A DNA stretch of 19,297 bases from Nitrospirota bacterium (GTDB lineage Bacteria > Nitrospirota > Nitrospiria > Nitrospirales > Nitrospiraceae), in the NCBI GenBank assembly GCA_016201805.1, contig JACQCB010000089.1, positions 1 through 19,297 of the forward strand, in the 5' to 3' direction. Position numbers and translations under genes: made by a program. How positions within the stretch are numbered: position 1 is the first letter of the stretch; each line of letters opens with the position of its first letter. Under the pieces are notes generated by a model, which saw only the letters and a list, made by a program, of their open reading frames with translations, did no database searches and was not told the DNA's origin. Positions 8,398 to 16,317 of the stretch are shown in pieces.

Positions 8398-8456
8398 GAT
8401 TGACGATTGAGCCATTGAAAGGAATTGACGATTGGCCGAACCGTCAATCGTCAATC
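8398..8456. repeat. Inverted and direct repeats before fliE (ATTGACGATTG family)
   Basis: GATTGACGATTGA at 8398-8410 pairs perfectly over 13 bases with 8444-8456. A second direct copy, ATTGACGATTG at 8424-8434, can pair over 11 bases with the same right arm at 8445-8455, so two mutually exclusive hairpins are possible. The element fills most of the 85-base flgC-fliE gap and ends about 6 bases before the fliE ribosome-binding site. The core ATTGACGATTG also occurs in the flgB-flgC gap. Confidence 0.8.
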
Positions 8457-8468
8457 AATCAATTCTTT

Positions 8469-8912
8469 TTACCGGCCGATTTCCAGTGCCCGGTTCCACA
8501 TCGCGCGGGCCGTACTGATGGCCTGTACGTTGGCTTCGTAGGCCCGTGAGGCCGACATCATATTGACCATTTCTTCGACCACATTGACGTTCGGCATCTT
8601 GACGTAGCCCTGCTTATCGGCATCGGGGTGCTGAGGGTCGTAGATGCTCTTGCCCGGCTTCGGATCCTCGATCACGCGCGCCACCCGGACGCCGTCCTGG
8701 CCGCCGGGCCCAAACTCGGCCTGCTTGAACGCTTGCTTGAACTTCGGCGTGATCGACGTGGTTTGGAAGACCACGTCGCGGCGCCGATAGGGGCCGCCCC
8801 CCACGGATTGCGTGGATTGCGCGTTGGCCATATTGCTGGCAATCACGTTCAACCGGCGGCGCTGCGCATCGAGCGCCGAGACCGAAATGGCAATGCTGTC
8901 GCTAATATCCAT
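8469..8912 (-). CDS. flgC: Flagellar basal-body rod protein FlgC
   Basis: FlgC is a proximal rod subunit in the periplasm, exported by the flagellar type III apparatus. The 147 residues include the N-terminal rod motif LNVIASNMANAQST at about 21-34, the central GYVKMPNVNVVEEMVNMM at about 101-118, and the C-terminal helix SRAYEANVQAISTARAMW. The ANAQST motif with P-N-V-N-V-V-E-E-M separates FlgC from FlgB. A strong GGGAGGGG precedes the ATG at 8912, and a large hairpin lies right behind that site. Length and motifs are normal. Confidence 0.97.
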   Translation of the reverse strand: MDISDSIAISVSALDAQRRRLNVIASNMANAQSTQSVGGGPYRRRDVVFQTTSITPKFKQAFKQAEFGPGGQDGVRVARVIEDPKPGKSIYDPQHPDADKQGYVKMPNVNVVEEMVNMMSASRAYEANVQAISTARAMWNRALEIGR

Positions 8913-8927
8913 AGCCCCTCCCAGTAA

Positions 8928-8991
8928 AGAATCGACGATTGATTCATTGACGATTGCTTCATCGTCGTCAATGAATCAATGAGTCGATTCT
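8928..8991. repeat. Long near-perfect inverted repeat before flgC
   Basis: The left arm 8928-8953 (26 bases) and right arm 8965-8991 (27 bases) are reverse complements apart from one short bulge; the loop is 11 bases (8954-8964). It fills most of the 95-base gap between flgB and flgC and ends about 3 bases before the GGGAGGGG ribosome-binding site of flgC. No T-run follows, so it is not a standard intrinsic terminator. It contains the core ATTGACGATTG at 8946-8956, shared with the element before fliE. Confidence 0.85.
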
Positions 8992-9007
8992 GCTCAATTC
9001 TCCCGCT

Positions 9008-9415
9008 CTACCGCCCGTTCCGCATGACGTCCAGCAACTGCCGGAAGCGGATCGACATGATCGTGGCGGCGCCGTTGTAATTAATGCCGTTGTCGGACAA
9101 TTTGGCCATTTCATGCTCCAGATTCACGGAGTTCGCATCCAGCGGCAAATCGGCCGTCGGAATCTCCGTGAGATGCCCCCGGACCCCTTCCACCGCGTTA
9201 CCGCGAGGGCCCAGATGTCGGGAGTTGGTCACCAGGAGCCGGCCCCCCGGCGTCCCATGGACGGCCGAAGACAGCGTCTCAAGAAATTGCAACTCTTTTG
9301 CCCGATACCCCGGCGTTTCCTCGTTCGCAATGTTGGAGGCGATCACCCGGTGCCGGACCGCACGGAGGTCCAAGGTCTGCTGCAGCAGGCTCATGGTCTT
9401 ATCGAAGATTTTCAT
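9008..9415 (-). CDS. flgB: Flagellar basal-body rod protein FlgB
   Basis: FlgB is a proximal rod subunit and usually the first gene of the flgBC-fliE-FGHIJ cluster. The 135 residues carry the rod signature HRVIASNIANEETPGYRAKE at about 22-41 and the C-terminal segment VNLEHEMAKLSDNGINYN followed by IRFRQLLDVM. The ATG at 9415 has AAAGGA about 10 bases upstream. A sigma-54 promoter candidate lies at 9447-9462 with the predicted start site 20 bases before the ATG, so flgB is likely the first gene of a sigma-54 transcript that runs to flgD. Confidence 0.97.
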   Translation of the reverse strand: MKIFDKTMSLLQQTLDLRAVRHRVIASNIANEETPGYRAKELQFLETLSSAVHGTPGGRLLVTNSRHLGPRGNAVEGVRGHLTEIPTADLPLDANSVNLEHEMAKLSDNGINYNGAATIMSIRFRQLLDVMRNGR

Positions 9416-9446
9416 CGACTACCGTCCTTTCTGACGCCATACGTCG

Positions 9447-9462
9447 TGCAAGCGCCGTACCC
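9447..9462 (-). promoter_or_regulatory. Sigma-54 promoter candidate for the flgB operon
   Basis: The minus strand reads GGGTACGGCGCTTGCA. GG and GC are separated by the required 10 bases and the -12 box TTGCA is perfect; the -24 box differs from TGGCAC in the first T and the C at position 4. The predicted start is near 9436, leaving a 20-base leader that includes the flgB ribosome-binding site. The gene directly upstream encodes a sigma-54 activator of the FlrC type. The site shares GGTACGG-N4-TTGC with the candidate at 16302-16317. Confidence 0.65.
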
Positions 9463-9562
9463 GAAGAATCCTGTGCCCGCTCCATATCCATTTGCCCGTT
9501 TCCTGAGCATTGGGACAATCATTCCATCCTGCTGGTCAAAATTTGCCTACCATCGTATCGGG

Positions 9563-11011
9563 TCAGTCTTCCGAAGAAGCCGGTTCAGACAATGCAGATT
9601 CGGTGCCCTGCCGATACTCACGCAGTTTGTTCCGCAATGTCCGAATACTGATCCCCAGCACCTTCGCGGCATGCGTGCGATTGTCGTTCACGCCGGCCAG
9701 GGTTTTGAAAATGAGGTCCCGTTCCATTTCCCAGAGAGACCCTCCGCCGGACGCACCGCCTGCGTCGGCTGACGCCGCAAGCGCGGGCGTCGGAACTGGC
9801 AGGACAGCCGCGCCCCCCTCTTCAAAACGGAAATGCTCCGGCTCAATGGTCCCGCTGACGGCCATCAGGACCGCCCGCTCCACGACATTTTCCAGTTCCC
9901 GGACATTGCCTTTCCAGGGACGGCCCACCAGCACTTCCAGCGCCGCTTCCGATAGGGACGGGGCCGGCAGACCGTTTCGCGTTGCGGCGGCGCCCACGAA
10001 ATGGCGGGCCAACACGAGGATGTCCGCCCGACGCTCGCGGAGCGGAGGCAGCAGGATCGGGAATACGTTCAGCCGGTAGTAGAGGTCCTCCCGGAAACGC
10101 CCCTGGTCCACCTCCACACGCAACGGCCGATTGGTGGTGGCGATTACCCGAATGTCCACGTGAACCGGCTCCCGCCCTCCCACGCGATCCACCTCGCGCT
10201 CCTGCAAGACACGCAGGAGCTTGGCCTGTAGGCCCAGGGTCATCTCGCTGATTTCATCCAGCAGCAACGTGCCGGTGTGGGCCATTTCGAACTTGCCCAG
10301 CTTCCTGACGAGGGCGCCGGTAAAGGCGCCGCGTTCGTGGCCGAACAATTCGCTTTCGAGCAACCCGTCCGGCAAGGCCGCGCAGTTCACGGCAATAAAA
10401 GGACGATGCGCTCTCGGACTTCGACTGTGAATGAAGCGGGCCAGCAGTTCCTTGCCGGTTCCGCTTTCCCCATGGATCAAGACCGTGGCCTGGCTGGTCG
10501 CCACGACTTCGGCCACCCCCAGCAGCCGGGCCATGCCGGGATCTTCGCTCAAGAGCGGACGGCTCGACAGATGCCCTTCCTCCGCCCCAATCTCAGGGGC
10601 CGTCTCGGCGGCTTCCAACCTGGCCAAGACGCCTTCAAGGGCTTCCGAGGCAAAGGGCTTCAGCAGATAATCGCTGGCGCCCTGTTTCATCGCCTCGACC
10701 GCCGTCTCCACCGTCCCGTAAGCGGTCATGACCACGACCGCGGTTCCAGGCGACCGCCGCTTGACCTCCTTGAGCACCTCGAGGCCACCCAGCCGCGCCA
10801 TCTTCATGTCGGTCAAGACCAGCCAGGGCTTGTGCTGGGCAAGACGGTCGAGCGCATCCTGGCCGTCGATCGCTTGGGCCACTCCATACCCGTTCCGGCG
10901 GAGCGACTCCGTCAAGGCCACCCGCATCGACGGCTCATCATCCACGACCAGGACCGATCGGAGTTCACGCGCTGCGCCGGGACTCGGGCGACTTGTCGAT
11001 AAAACGTGCAT
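9563..11011 (-). CDS. Sigma-54 response regulator, FlrC/FleR type
   Basis: This is an NtrC-family activator that remodels sigma-54 RNA polymerase with ATP. I chose ATG 11011 (MHVLSTSRPS) because GGAGGGGGAA precedes it; the longer reading to 11098 would overlap the kinase gene. The 482 residues contain a receiver domain with acidic D24/D25, phospho-acceptor D68 (VLTDMKM), T96 and K118. The AAA+ domain has Walker A GESGTGKE at 181-188, GAFTGA at 228-233, Walker B LLLDEI at 249-254, and an arginine-finger segment FREDLYYRLN. A Fis-type helix-turn-helix lies at about 441-466 (NRTHAAKVLGISIRTLRNKL). It follows the kinase gene by 14 bases and precedes flgB, the classic arrangement of FlrBC with class III flagellar genes. 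The exact orthologue name is inferred from context. Confidence 0.93.
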   Translation of the reverse strand: MHVLSTSRPSPGAARELRSVLVVDDEPSMRVALTESLRRNGYGVAQAIDGQDALDRLAQHKPWLVLTDMKMARLGGLEVLKEVKRRSPGTAVVVMTAYGTVETAVEAMKQGASDYLLKPFASEALEGVLARLEAAETAPEIGAEEGHLSSRPLLSEDPGMARLLGVAEVVATSQATVLIHGESGTGKELLARFIHSRSPRAHRPFIAVNCAALPDGLLESELFGHERGAFTGALVRKLGKFEMAHTGTLLLDEISEMTLGLQAKLLRVLQEREVDRVGGREPVHVDIRVIATTNRPLRVEVDQGRFREDLYYRLNVFPILLPPLRERRADILVLARHFVGAAATRNGLPAPSLSEAALEVLVGRPWKGNVRELENVVERAVLMAVSGTIEPEHFRFEEGGAAVLPVPTPALAASADAGGASGGGSLWEMERDLIFKTLAGVNDNRTHAAKVLGISIRTLRNKLREYRQGTESALSEPASSED

Positions 11012-11025
11012 GGTTCCCCCTCCGC

Positions 11026-12249
11026 TCACCTGCCGGTGTGCCCGGCGGCCTGGCTGCCCCCGGCATCCGGCAACACTATCGCAAATGTGCTCCCGCACCC
11101 GACCTTACTGTCCACTTCGACCCTCCCGCGATGTCCTTCGACGATGGCATGGACGATCGCCAGCCCCAAGCCGGTGCCATCCTCGCGAGTCGTAAAAAAC
11201 GGGTCGAACAACCGAGAGAGATGTGCCGGATCGATCCCGGCTCCTGTGTCCGAGACAGCCAGGCGGACCGACGGCGGGCCGGTTTCCCCGTCCCGATCAG
11301 AGGACACCGTGATCGAGAGGGTCCCGCCATCCGGCATGGCCTGCGCCGCATTCAGCACCAGGTTCAACAACGCTTGCTTGATCTGGGCCGCATCGCACCA
11401 GAGCCTCAGGGCACCGTCATCGACCCGCATCTTGACGTCAAGATTCTCGCGAACGGTCGCATGCGCCGCCAAGGTCAAGGCGTCCTTCACGAGCGGCTCC
11501 GCGTCGTGCCACTCGGCCCTCGGACAGTCGGGCCTCGTGTAGACCAACAAATTGGAGAGCAACCGGTCCATCGCTTGCACGGCCATGGAAATGTGTTCGG
11601 CGTACCGGCGCCGATCCGGATCACCCTTGAGATCCTTCCGGAGCATGGAGGCAAACAGTTCGACGCTGCCGAGGGGATTTCGAATTTCATGCGCGATACG
11701 CCCGACGACTTCCCCCATGGAGGCCAAGCGCTCCCGCCGTTGGAGCCGTTCCTCGAGTTTCCGTGTCGCCGAAATGTCGTGCAGGAGCACAATGCTGCCG
11801 GTCGCTTGCCCGCTCCCGTTCCGAAGCACCGCGCGAGAGAGGGAGAGGGAGAGTCCGTTCGGAGCCGCCAGCGGATAGCCTCCGCCGTCCAGCTTGGCGC
11901 TGCGGAGGACGGTCTCCAACGGCCGGCCAAGCATCCCGCTCCGAGGCAGCCCCAGGAAGACCTCCGCACAGCGGTTGCAACGGACGACCGCGCCGCGCCC
12001 ATCCGCCACGATCACCCCGGTGGTCAGCGACTCCAGAATCGCCGACAGGTGGCTGCGCATCTCCTCGTTTTCCTTCAGATTGATGCGAAGCGCTTCGTTG
12101 CTCGCCGCCAGTTCCATGTCCAGACGCTCCACGCGGGCCGTCAACGCCTGATAGGACTCCTGGAGGGTCGCCGCCGCCTGGTCGAAACTGCGGAAGGCGT
12201 TCTGCAGCAAGTCAAACTCATATCCGTCGCTGGTGCTGTGCTGAGCCAT
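11026..12249 (-). CDS. Soluble PAS histidine kinase, FlrB/FleS type
   Basis: This kinase should phosphorylate the response regulator encoded 14 bases downstream. I chose ATG 12249, as GGGAGG stands 9 bases before it; the TTG at 12255 is too close to that site. The 407 residues have no membrane segment, so it is cytoplasmic. Residues 15-68 look like a coiled coil, 66-160 like a PAS domain, and the HisKA box HEIRNPLGSVELFASML at 187-203 holds phospho-acceptor H187. The HATPase domain shows the N-box LNLVLNAAQAM (295-305), G1 DTGAGI (334-339), FDPFFTT and G2 GTGLGL (358-363). The FlrB/FleS class has this PAS-HisKA soluble layout. The gene begins 2 bases after the TPR gene, so the two are probably coupled. 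Confidence 0.93.
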   Translation of the reverse strand: MAQHSTSDGYEFDLLQNAFRSFDQAAATLQESYQALTARVERLDMELAASNEALRINLKENEEMRSHLSAILESLTTGVIVADGRGAVVRCNRCAEVFLGLPRSGMLGRPLETVLRSAKLDGGGYPLAAPNGLSLSLSRAVLRNGSGQATGSIVLLHDISATRKLEERLQRRERLASMGEVVGRIAHEIRNPLGSVELFASMLRKDLKGDPDRRRYAEHISMAVQAMDRLLSNLLVYTRPDCPRAEWHDAEPLVKDALTLAAHATVRENLDVKMRVDDGALRLWCDAAQIKQALLNLVLNAAQAMPDGGTLSITVSSDRDGETGPPSVRLAVSDTGAGIDPAHLSRLFDPFFTTREDGTGLGLAIVHAIVEGHRGRVEVDSKVGCGSTFAIVLPDAGGSQAAGHTGR

Positions 12250-12251
12250 GT

Positions 12252-14462
12252 TCAAGAACCTCCCTTGGGAGACGAGGCCGTCGCCGGCGGCGCTTTCGGC
12301 AGCCCGGTCTGCATGGACACAGAGAGCCGATCGACAAAATCATCCTGCGACAGATTGGCGAGTTCTTGCAGGACGCTCCGCGCATCCGCATAGTGGGTTT
12401 GGGTTCGCCGGATTCTCGCCAGTTGGAACCGCACCCATTCCGCTTGGGTGGCGTCGAGATCGGTGCGGAGGGCCACCTGGTACCGCGTGACCGCCTCGTC
12501 ATACCGCTTCTCTTGGACCAGCAAATCGGCGTAGCGGATGAGCGCCGGCGGTTTGGCCAACGCGCCGGCCCGCTCGGCCTCCGCGTAGACCCGCAATCCT
12601 TCCGCAACCTCGCCGTCCTTCACCAGGGCCTGCGCCAGCATGAGCAGCATGTCCGGACGCAGTGGGTGCGCGGGCGACGGAAAATTCTGCAACCACCGAC
12701 GGCAGATGCGGATCGTGCCGGCGTGTTTGTCATCCGCCTGAAAGGCCTCGGCCAGCCAGCGGAGCGCCTCCGCCTTCCAGCGACCGGATGGATACTGAAT
12801 CCAATAGCGCTCAAAGACCTGCCGCGCCGCCACGTAATCTCCTTGATCCATGTAGCTCTGCCCGAGCCCCACCAACGCCTCTTCGCGCAGATGCATGGCC
12901 GCCCCGTTCTGGACCAGATCCAGATAGAGCTTGACCGCTTCGGGCGTAAAGCCGATTCTCCGATGCGCCCCGGCGACCTGCAACAACACCTGCAAGAGGG
13001 GTTTGTTCGTGGAAAAGCTGTTCTCGGCTAAACGTCCGGCCTGGTGAAACAGGTTCACCACGCCCAAATCGTCGTGCGCCTGGAGCGCGTTGTCGATCCA
13101 TGGCTCAAGGAGTACGGACAACCGTCGGCCGGCGGCGGCGGGCCAGGGATCGTCGGGAATGCGCCCGGCGCGAGCGATCAATTTCCGATAGGCCTGGATG
13201 GTTTGCTCCCAATCCTGGATCGCTTCGAACTGTTCGCCCAGGTGGTACAGCGCCTCGCTCCCGATCGCCAGTTTCGCCTGCTCGTCGGCCACCGTGCGAA
13301 GAGTTGCCCGTTGTTCCTCCCCGTCCAAGTTCAGGACCGGACCGTACCGAAACTGTGCCTGTACCATGAGCCGGAGCACGAGGCCCTTCTCGGCCGTGAT
13401 CAGTTCAAAACTCAATTCCGCAAGCCGCATACGGGCGATGGCCGAGCCGAGCGAGTCGGCGTACCGCGATACCGCTTCCGTATAAAACATCCCGGCCCGG
13501 TCGCGCAGACCCGCCCGACGAAAGCTGTCCCCGATCCGAACCAACAGCAGGGACGCCTCCGGCATCTGCGGATACATGTTGTAGAGAGTTGTGGACAGTC
13601 GGCGCCCAAGATGGTCCTGGCCGAGCGCCATCGCCGTGTCGATGAACTTAAGGAATGATTGCGGACGTTTTTTGAAGAATTCCGGCCACCTGGCGTAGAC
13701 TTCTTCATAAAAGGCCAGCGCATCCTGGGACTGACCTTCCGTGTACAGCGTATCGGCCAGTCCGAGCGTGGCATACTGAAGCACCACGGTATTGCCCGCA
13801 TGGTCCTTCAGATTCTGGAACCTGTGCTCGGCCTCCCGCCACTTGTTCCATCCCGTGAAATTGACGGCAAGGCCCAGCAGCGCCCGGTCGGCATCGGCCC
13901 CGGTGAGAAAATCGTTCAGCCCGTGCTCATAGGTCGCCTGCGCCTCGATGCGTAGCCCCATCTCCGCATAGAGGTCCCCCACCCGCCACTGCGCCCGCGC
14001 GGCATTGGGCGTTCTGGGAAAATCTCGAAGGACGGCGCGATAGGCTTCGATGGCCGGCATGCGATTGCGGGCATTCGCCTTGTCGGCCGCCACGAGTTCG
14101 GCGAGGAAGGCCCTGGCAGGTCCGACGAGAGGACTGCCGGCATGTTGCTCGACGATCGTTCGGAACGCCGTACGGGCTGTTTTGAAATCGCGCCGCCCGT
14201 AGGCTTCCACCCCTTCCATGAACGACGCAGCGCCAGGCCCTTCCACCGGCGTGGTAAAACGCGGGCCGTCATCCGGAAGATCGGGAAGCCCGATCGGGAC
14301 GACCGGGACGAACGCCTTACGGCTGGGGACCACAGGCGGCTGGCGCCCCTCCTCCGTGGAGGACGGTTTTTTGAGCATGGGCACGTTGAAGTCCGCTCCG
14401 GCCGGAGCGTTCCATAAGAGACCAACACAGATCATGAGAATAAGAACGCGAGGTTTTTGCAC
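12252..14462 (-). CDS. Secreted TPR-repeat protein next to FlrBC-type genes
   Basis: The protein has 736 residues. The N-terminus (basic QKPR, hydrophobic VLILMICVGLLW, then APAGA before DF) looks like a Sec signal peptide with a type I cleavage site and no lipobox Cys, so a periplasmic location is likely. After a Pro-rich stretch, the rest is helical repeats of the TPR/BamD-like type, for example AYGRRDFKTARTAFRTIV at about 92-109, DALAFYEEVYARWPEFF around 250, and clear units near 590-710 (GDYVAARQVFERYWIQYPSG, KRYDEAVTRYQVAL). TPR arrays bind proteins, so a scaffold or sensor role is possible but unproven. The start is a GTG with no clear ribosome-binding site, the weakest start in the window. 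The gene ends 2 bases before the kinase. I do not recognise a named family. Confidence 0.75.
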   Translation of the reverse strand: MQKPRVLILMICVGLLWNAPAGADFNVPMLKKPSSTEEGRQPPVVPSRKAFVPVVPIGLPDLPDDGPRFTTPVEGPGAASFMEGVEAYGRRDFKTARTAFRTIVEQHAGSPLVGPARAFLAELVAADKANARNRMPAIEAYRAVLRDFPRTPNAARAQWRVGDLYAEMGLRIEAQATYEHGLNDFLTGADADRALLGLAVNFTGWNKWREAEHRFQNLKDHAGNTVVLQYATLGLADTLYTEGQSQDALAFYEEVYARWPEFFKKRPQSFLKFIDTAMALGQDHLGRRLSTTLYNMYPQMPEASLLLVRIGDSFRRAGLRDRAGMFYTEAVSRYADSLGSAIARMRLAELSFELITAEKGLVLRLMVQAQFRYGPVLNLDGEEQRATLRTVADEQAKLAIGSEALYHLGEQFEAIQDWEQTIQAYRKLIARAGRIPDDPWPAAAGRRLSVLLEPWIDNALQAHDDLGVVNLFHQAGRLAENSFSTNKPLLQVLLQVAGAHRRIGFTPEAVKLYLDLVQNGAAMHLREEALVGLGQSYMDQGDYVAARQVFERYWIQYPSGRWKAEALRWLAEAFQADDKHAGTIRICRRWLQNFPSPAHPLRPDMLLMLAQALVKDGEVAEGLRVYAEAERAGALAKPPALIRYADLLVQEKRYDEAVTRYQVALRTDLDATQAEWVRFQLARIRRTQTHYADARSVLQELANLSQDDFVDRLSVSMQTGLPKAPPATASSPKGGS

Positions 14463-14641
14463 GCATGGAGACCGAGCAACTTCTATGCCCTTCAGAGTCT
14501 CGCACGGAGCCGCTGAGTGGACTGTGTAGTTACGCGGGGTTCGACAGTGAGCAGGACTATGTTACGGGAAGAGAGTCAACTGTGCGCGGGAAGGATGTTG
14601 TCGGAGGTCAAATCGTTGACGGAAGAAGGGCGGACGGTGCG

Positions 14642-16072
14642 TCAGACGTAGAGCTCGCCCTGCACTTTTGAGTCAAGGCCCTTGCGCTTGAGCTTCTCAA
14701 CCAATGTCGTCCGATTGAGGTGCAGCAGTTGCGCGGCCCTGCTCGTCACACCGTTGGTTTTGCGTAAGGCTTCGGCAATCAAGCGATTCTCGTACCGCTC
14801 AAGTTCCTTGACGAGGTGAATCCCTGTACCGTTAAATACATCTGGCTCTTGGGCCGGACCCTGGCTCCGACTCGGAACCGGAGCCGGAGTCGGCTGACTG
14901 TTCAGGATCTTTTCAGGGAGTTCCGAGACCGTGATCGTGCCGGACCTTTTCAGAATCACCAGCCGTTCGACGAGGTTTTCCAACTCTCGAATATTCCCCG
15001 GCCAGGAATAGTGCATCAGACAATTCATCGCTGCCGCTTCCACCTCTCGGATGGAGGTCTGCTTGGTCTGGCTGAACTGTCGGATGAAGTGATCGACCAA
15101 GAGCGGGATGTCGCTCCGTCGCTCCCGAAGGGGCGGGATTGTGAGGGGAATCACGTTCAATCGGTAATAGAGGTCTTCCCGAAAGCGCCGCTCCTTGACC
15201 GCCACCTCAAGGTCGATATTGGTTGCGGCAATAATGCGCACGTCCACCCGAACCGTTTTCGTCCCTCCCACCCGTTCAAACGCGCGTTCCTGGATGGCCC
15301 GCAACAACTTCACCTGAAGGGGTGGACTCATCTCGCCCACCTCGTCGAGGAAGAGGGTCCCGCCGTGAGCCAGTTCGAACCGGCCCATGCGGGCATTCAG
15401 CGCACCGGTAAACGCCCCTTTTTCGTGTCCAAACAACTCTGATTCCAGCAAATTTTCAGGAATTGCCCCGCAATTCACCGGGACCAAGGGACGATCTCGG
15501 CGGAGGCTATTGAAGTGCAGCATGCGGGCGACAAGTTCCTTGCCGGTCCCGCTCTCTCCCTGAATCAGGATGGTGCTGTCGCTGTCTGCAACTTTTTCAA
15601 CAAATTCATGCAACTCGCGCATGACATCGCTTGTTCCGATCAGATGCTCCAAGCGGTATTTTTCTTTGACAGTCTTTCTCAGCAACAGATTTTCCTGGCG
15701 AAGCTTTTGGAATTCCAAGGCCTTTTTAATGACCACTGAGGCGGCATCAAATTGTATCGGCTTCGTAATGAAATCATACGCGCCCGCCTTCATGGCTTTG
15801 ACCGCGGATTCGACCGTGCCATAGCCCGTCATCACGATGCAGGCGATTTGGGCATTCACCTGCGCCGCTCGCTCTAATATTTCCAATCCCCCCATCCCCG
15901 GCAACCGCAGATCCGTCAAGACGATTTGGACCGGCTCGTCTTTGAGCGCCTGAATGGCGGCCTCTCCGTCCGCCACGGCCGTGACCTGATACCCTTCATC
16001 GATCAGAAACTCGCGAAGGGTCTCACGAACCGTCTCTTCGTCATCGACGATTACGATATGCGATTGACTCAT
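14642..16072 (-). CDS. Sigma-54 dependent NtrC-family response regulator
   Basis: This is a second activator of sigma-54 RNA polymerase. The 476 residues include a complete receiver with D10/D11, phospho-acceptor D54 (VLTDLRLPGM), T82 and K104. The AAA+ domain has Walker A GESGTGKE at 172-179, GAFTGA at 219-224, Walker B GTLFLDEVGEM at 238-248 and FREDLYYRLNV at 298-308. A Fis-like helix-turn-helix lies at 436-465 (TNGVTSRAAQLLHLNRTTLV). The ATG at 16072 has AAAGGA 5 bases before it. No kinase gene is directly beside it. FlrA/FleQ masters usually have a degenerate receiver, whereas this one is intact, so it is either a phosphorylated upper-tier flagellar regulator or serves another process. 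A sigma-54 promoter candidate lies about 220 bases before the ATG. Confidence 0.92.
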   Translation of the reverse strand: MSQSHIVIVDDEETVRETLREFLIDEGYQVTAVADGEAAIQALKDEPVQIVLTDLRLPGMGGLEILERAAQVNAQIACIVMTGYGTVESAVKAMKAGAYDFITKPIQFDAASVVIKKALEFQKLRQENLLLRKTVKEKYRLEHLIGTSDVMRELHEFVEKVADSDSTILIQGESGTGKELVARMLHFNSLRRDRPLVPVNCGAIPENLLESELFGHEKGAFTGALNARMGRFELAHGGTLFLDEVGEMSPPLQVKLLRAIQERAFERVGGTKTVRVDVRIIAATNIDLEVAVKERRFREDLYYRLNVIPLTIPPLRERRSDIPLLVDHFIRQFSQTKQTSIREVEAAAMNCLMHYSWPGNIRELENLVERLVILKRSGTITVSELPEKILNSQPTPAPVPSRSQGPAQEPDVFNGTGIHLVKELERYENRLIAEALRKTNGVTSRAAQLLHLNRTTLVEKLKRKGLDSKVQGELYV

Positions 16073-16301
16073 TGTGATCCTTTACTCCTCGAGAGAAAGA
16101 CCGGGGTTATGAGATCAATTGCGAAACGAAAATAGGAGCGCGGTCAGGAACATCGGGCATCCACCTCTATCACGTCTCCCGACCATCGCTGTGAACGCCG
16201 AAGCGGGCGGGGATTTTTGGTAGGACAAAAGCATGACATCTATAACCGACTGGATCGAAACATTCAAGGAAAATTTGCATACACAATTTACCCAAAGACA
16301 C

Positions 16302-16317
16302 AGCAATCTCCGTACCA
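16302..16317 (-). promoter_or_regulatory. Sigma-54 promoter candidate upstream of the response regulator
   Basis: The minus strand reads TGGTACGGAGATTGCT. It matches TGGCAC-N5-TTGCA/T with one change (C to T at position 4 of the -24 box) and correct GG-N10-GC spacing. The predicted start is near 16291, giving a leader of about 219 bases before ATG 16072. Because the downstream gene is itself a sigma-54 activator, autoregulation or a cascade is plausible. Confidence 0.6.

Noticed and set aside
11012..11098. N-terminal extension of 29 codons on the FlrC-like regulator
   Set aside because: It would overlap the kinase gene by 73 bases, has no ribosome-binding site, and the receiver domain is complete from ATG 11011, which has a strong one.
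10993..12393. Plus-strand open frame of 466 codons opposite the kinase gene
   Set aside because: The antisense kinase frame has all HisKA and HATPase motifs; the plus-strand product shows none and is Arg/Pro-rich.
14475..14490. Sigma-54-like sequence GGGCATAGAAGTTGCT on the minus strand before the TPR gene
   Set aside because: Spacing is right and TTGCT is good, but the -24 box has two mismatches and the predicted start site (about 14464) falls only 2 bases before the GTG start codon, leaving no ribosome-binding site. It counts only if the true start codon is further downstream, which the signal peptide argues against.
16187..16218. CGCC-GGCG stem followed by ATTTTT on the plus strand as an intrinsic terminator
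   Set aside because: No gene is transcribed on the plus strand here, and the stem is only 4 bases, so it has nothing to terminate.
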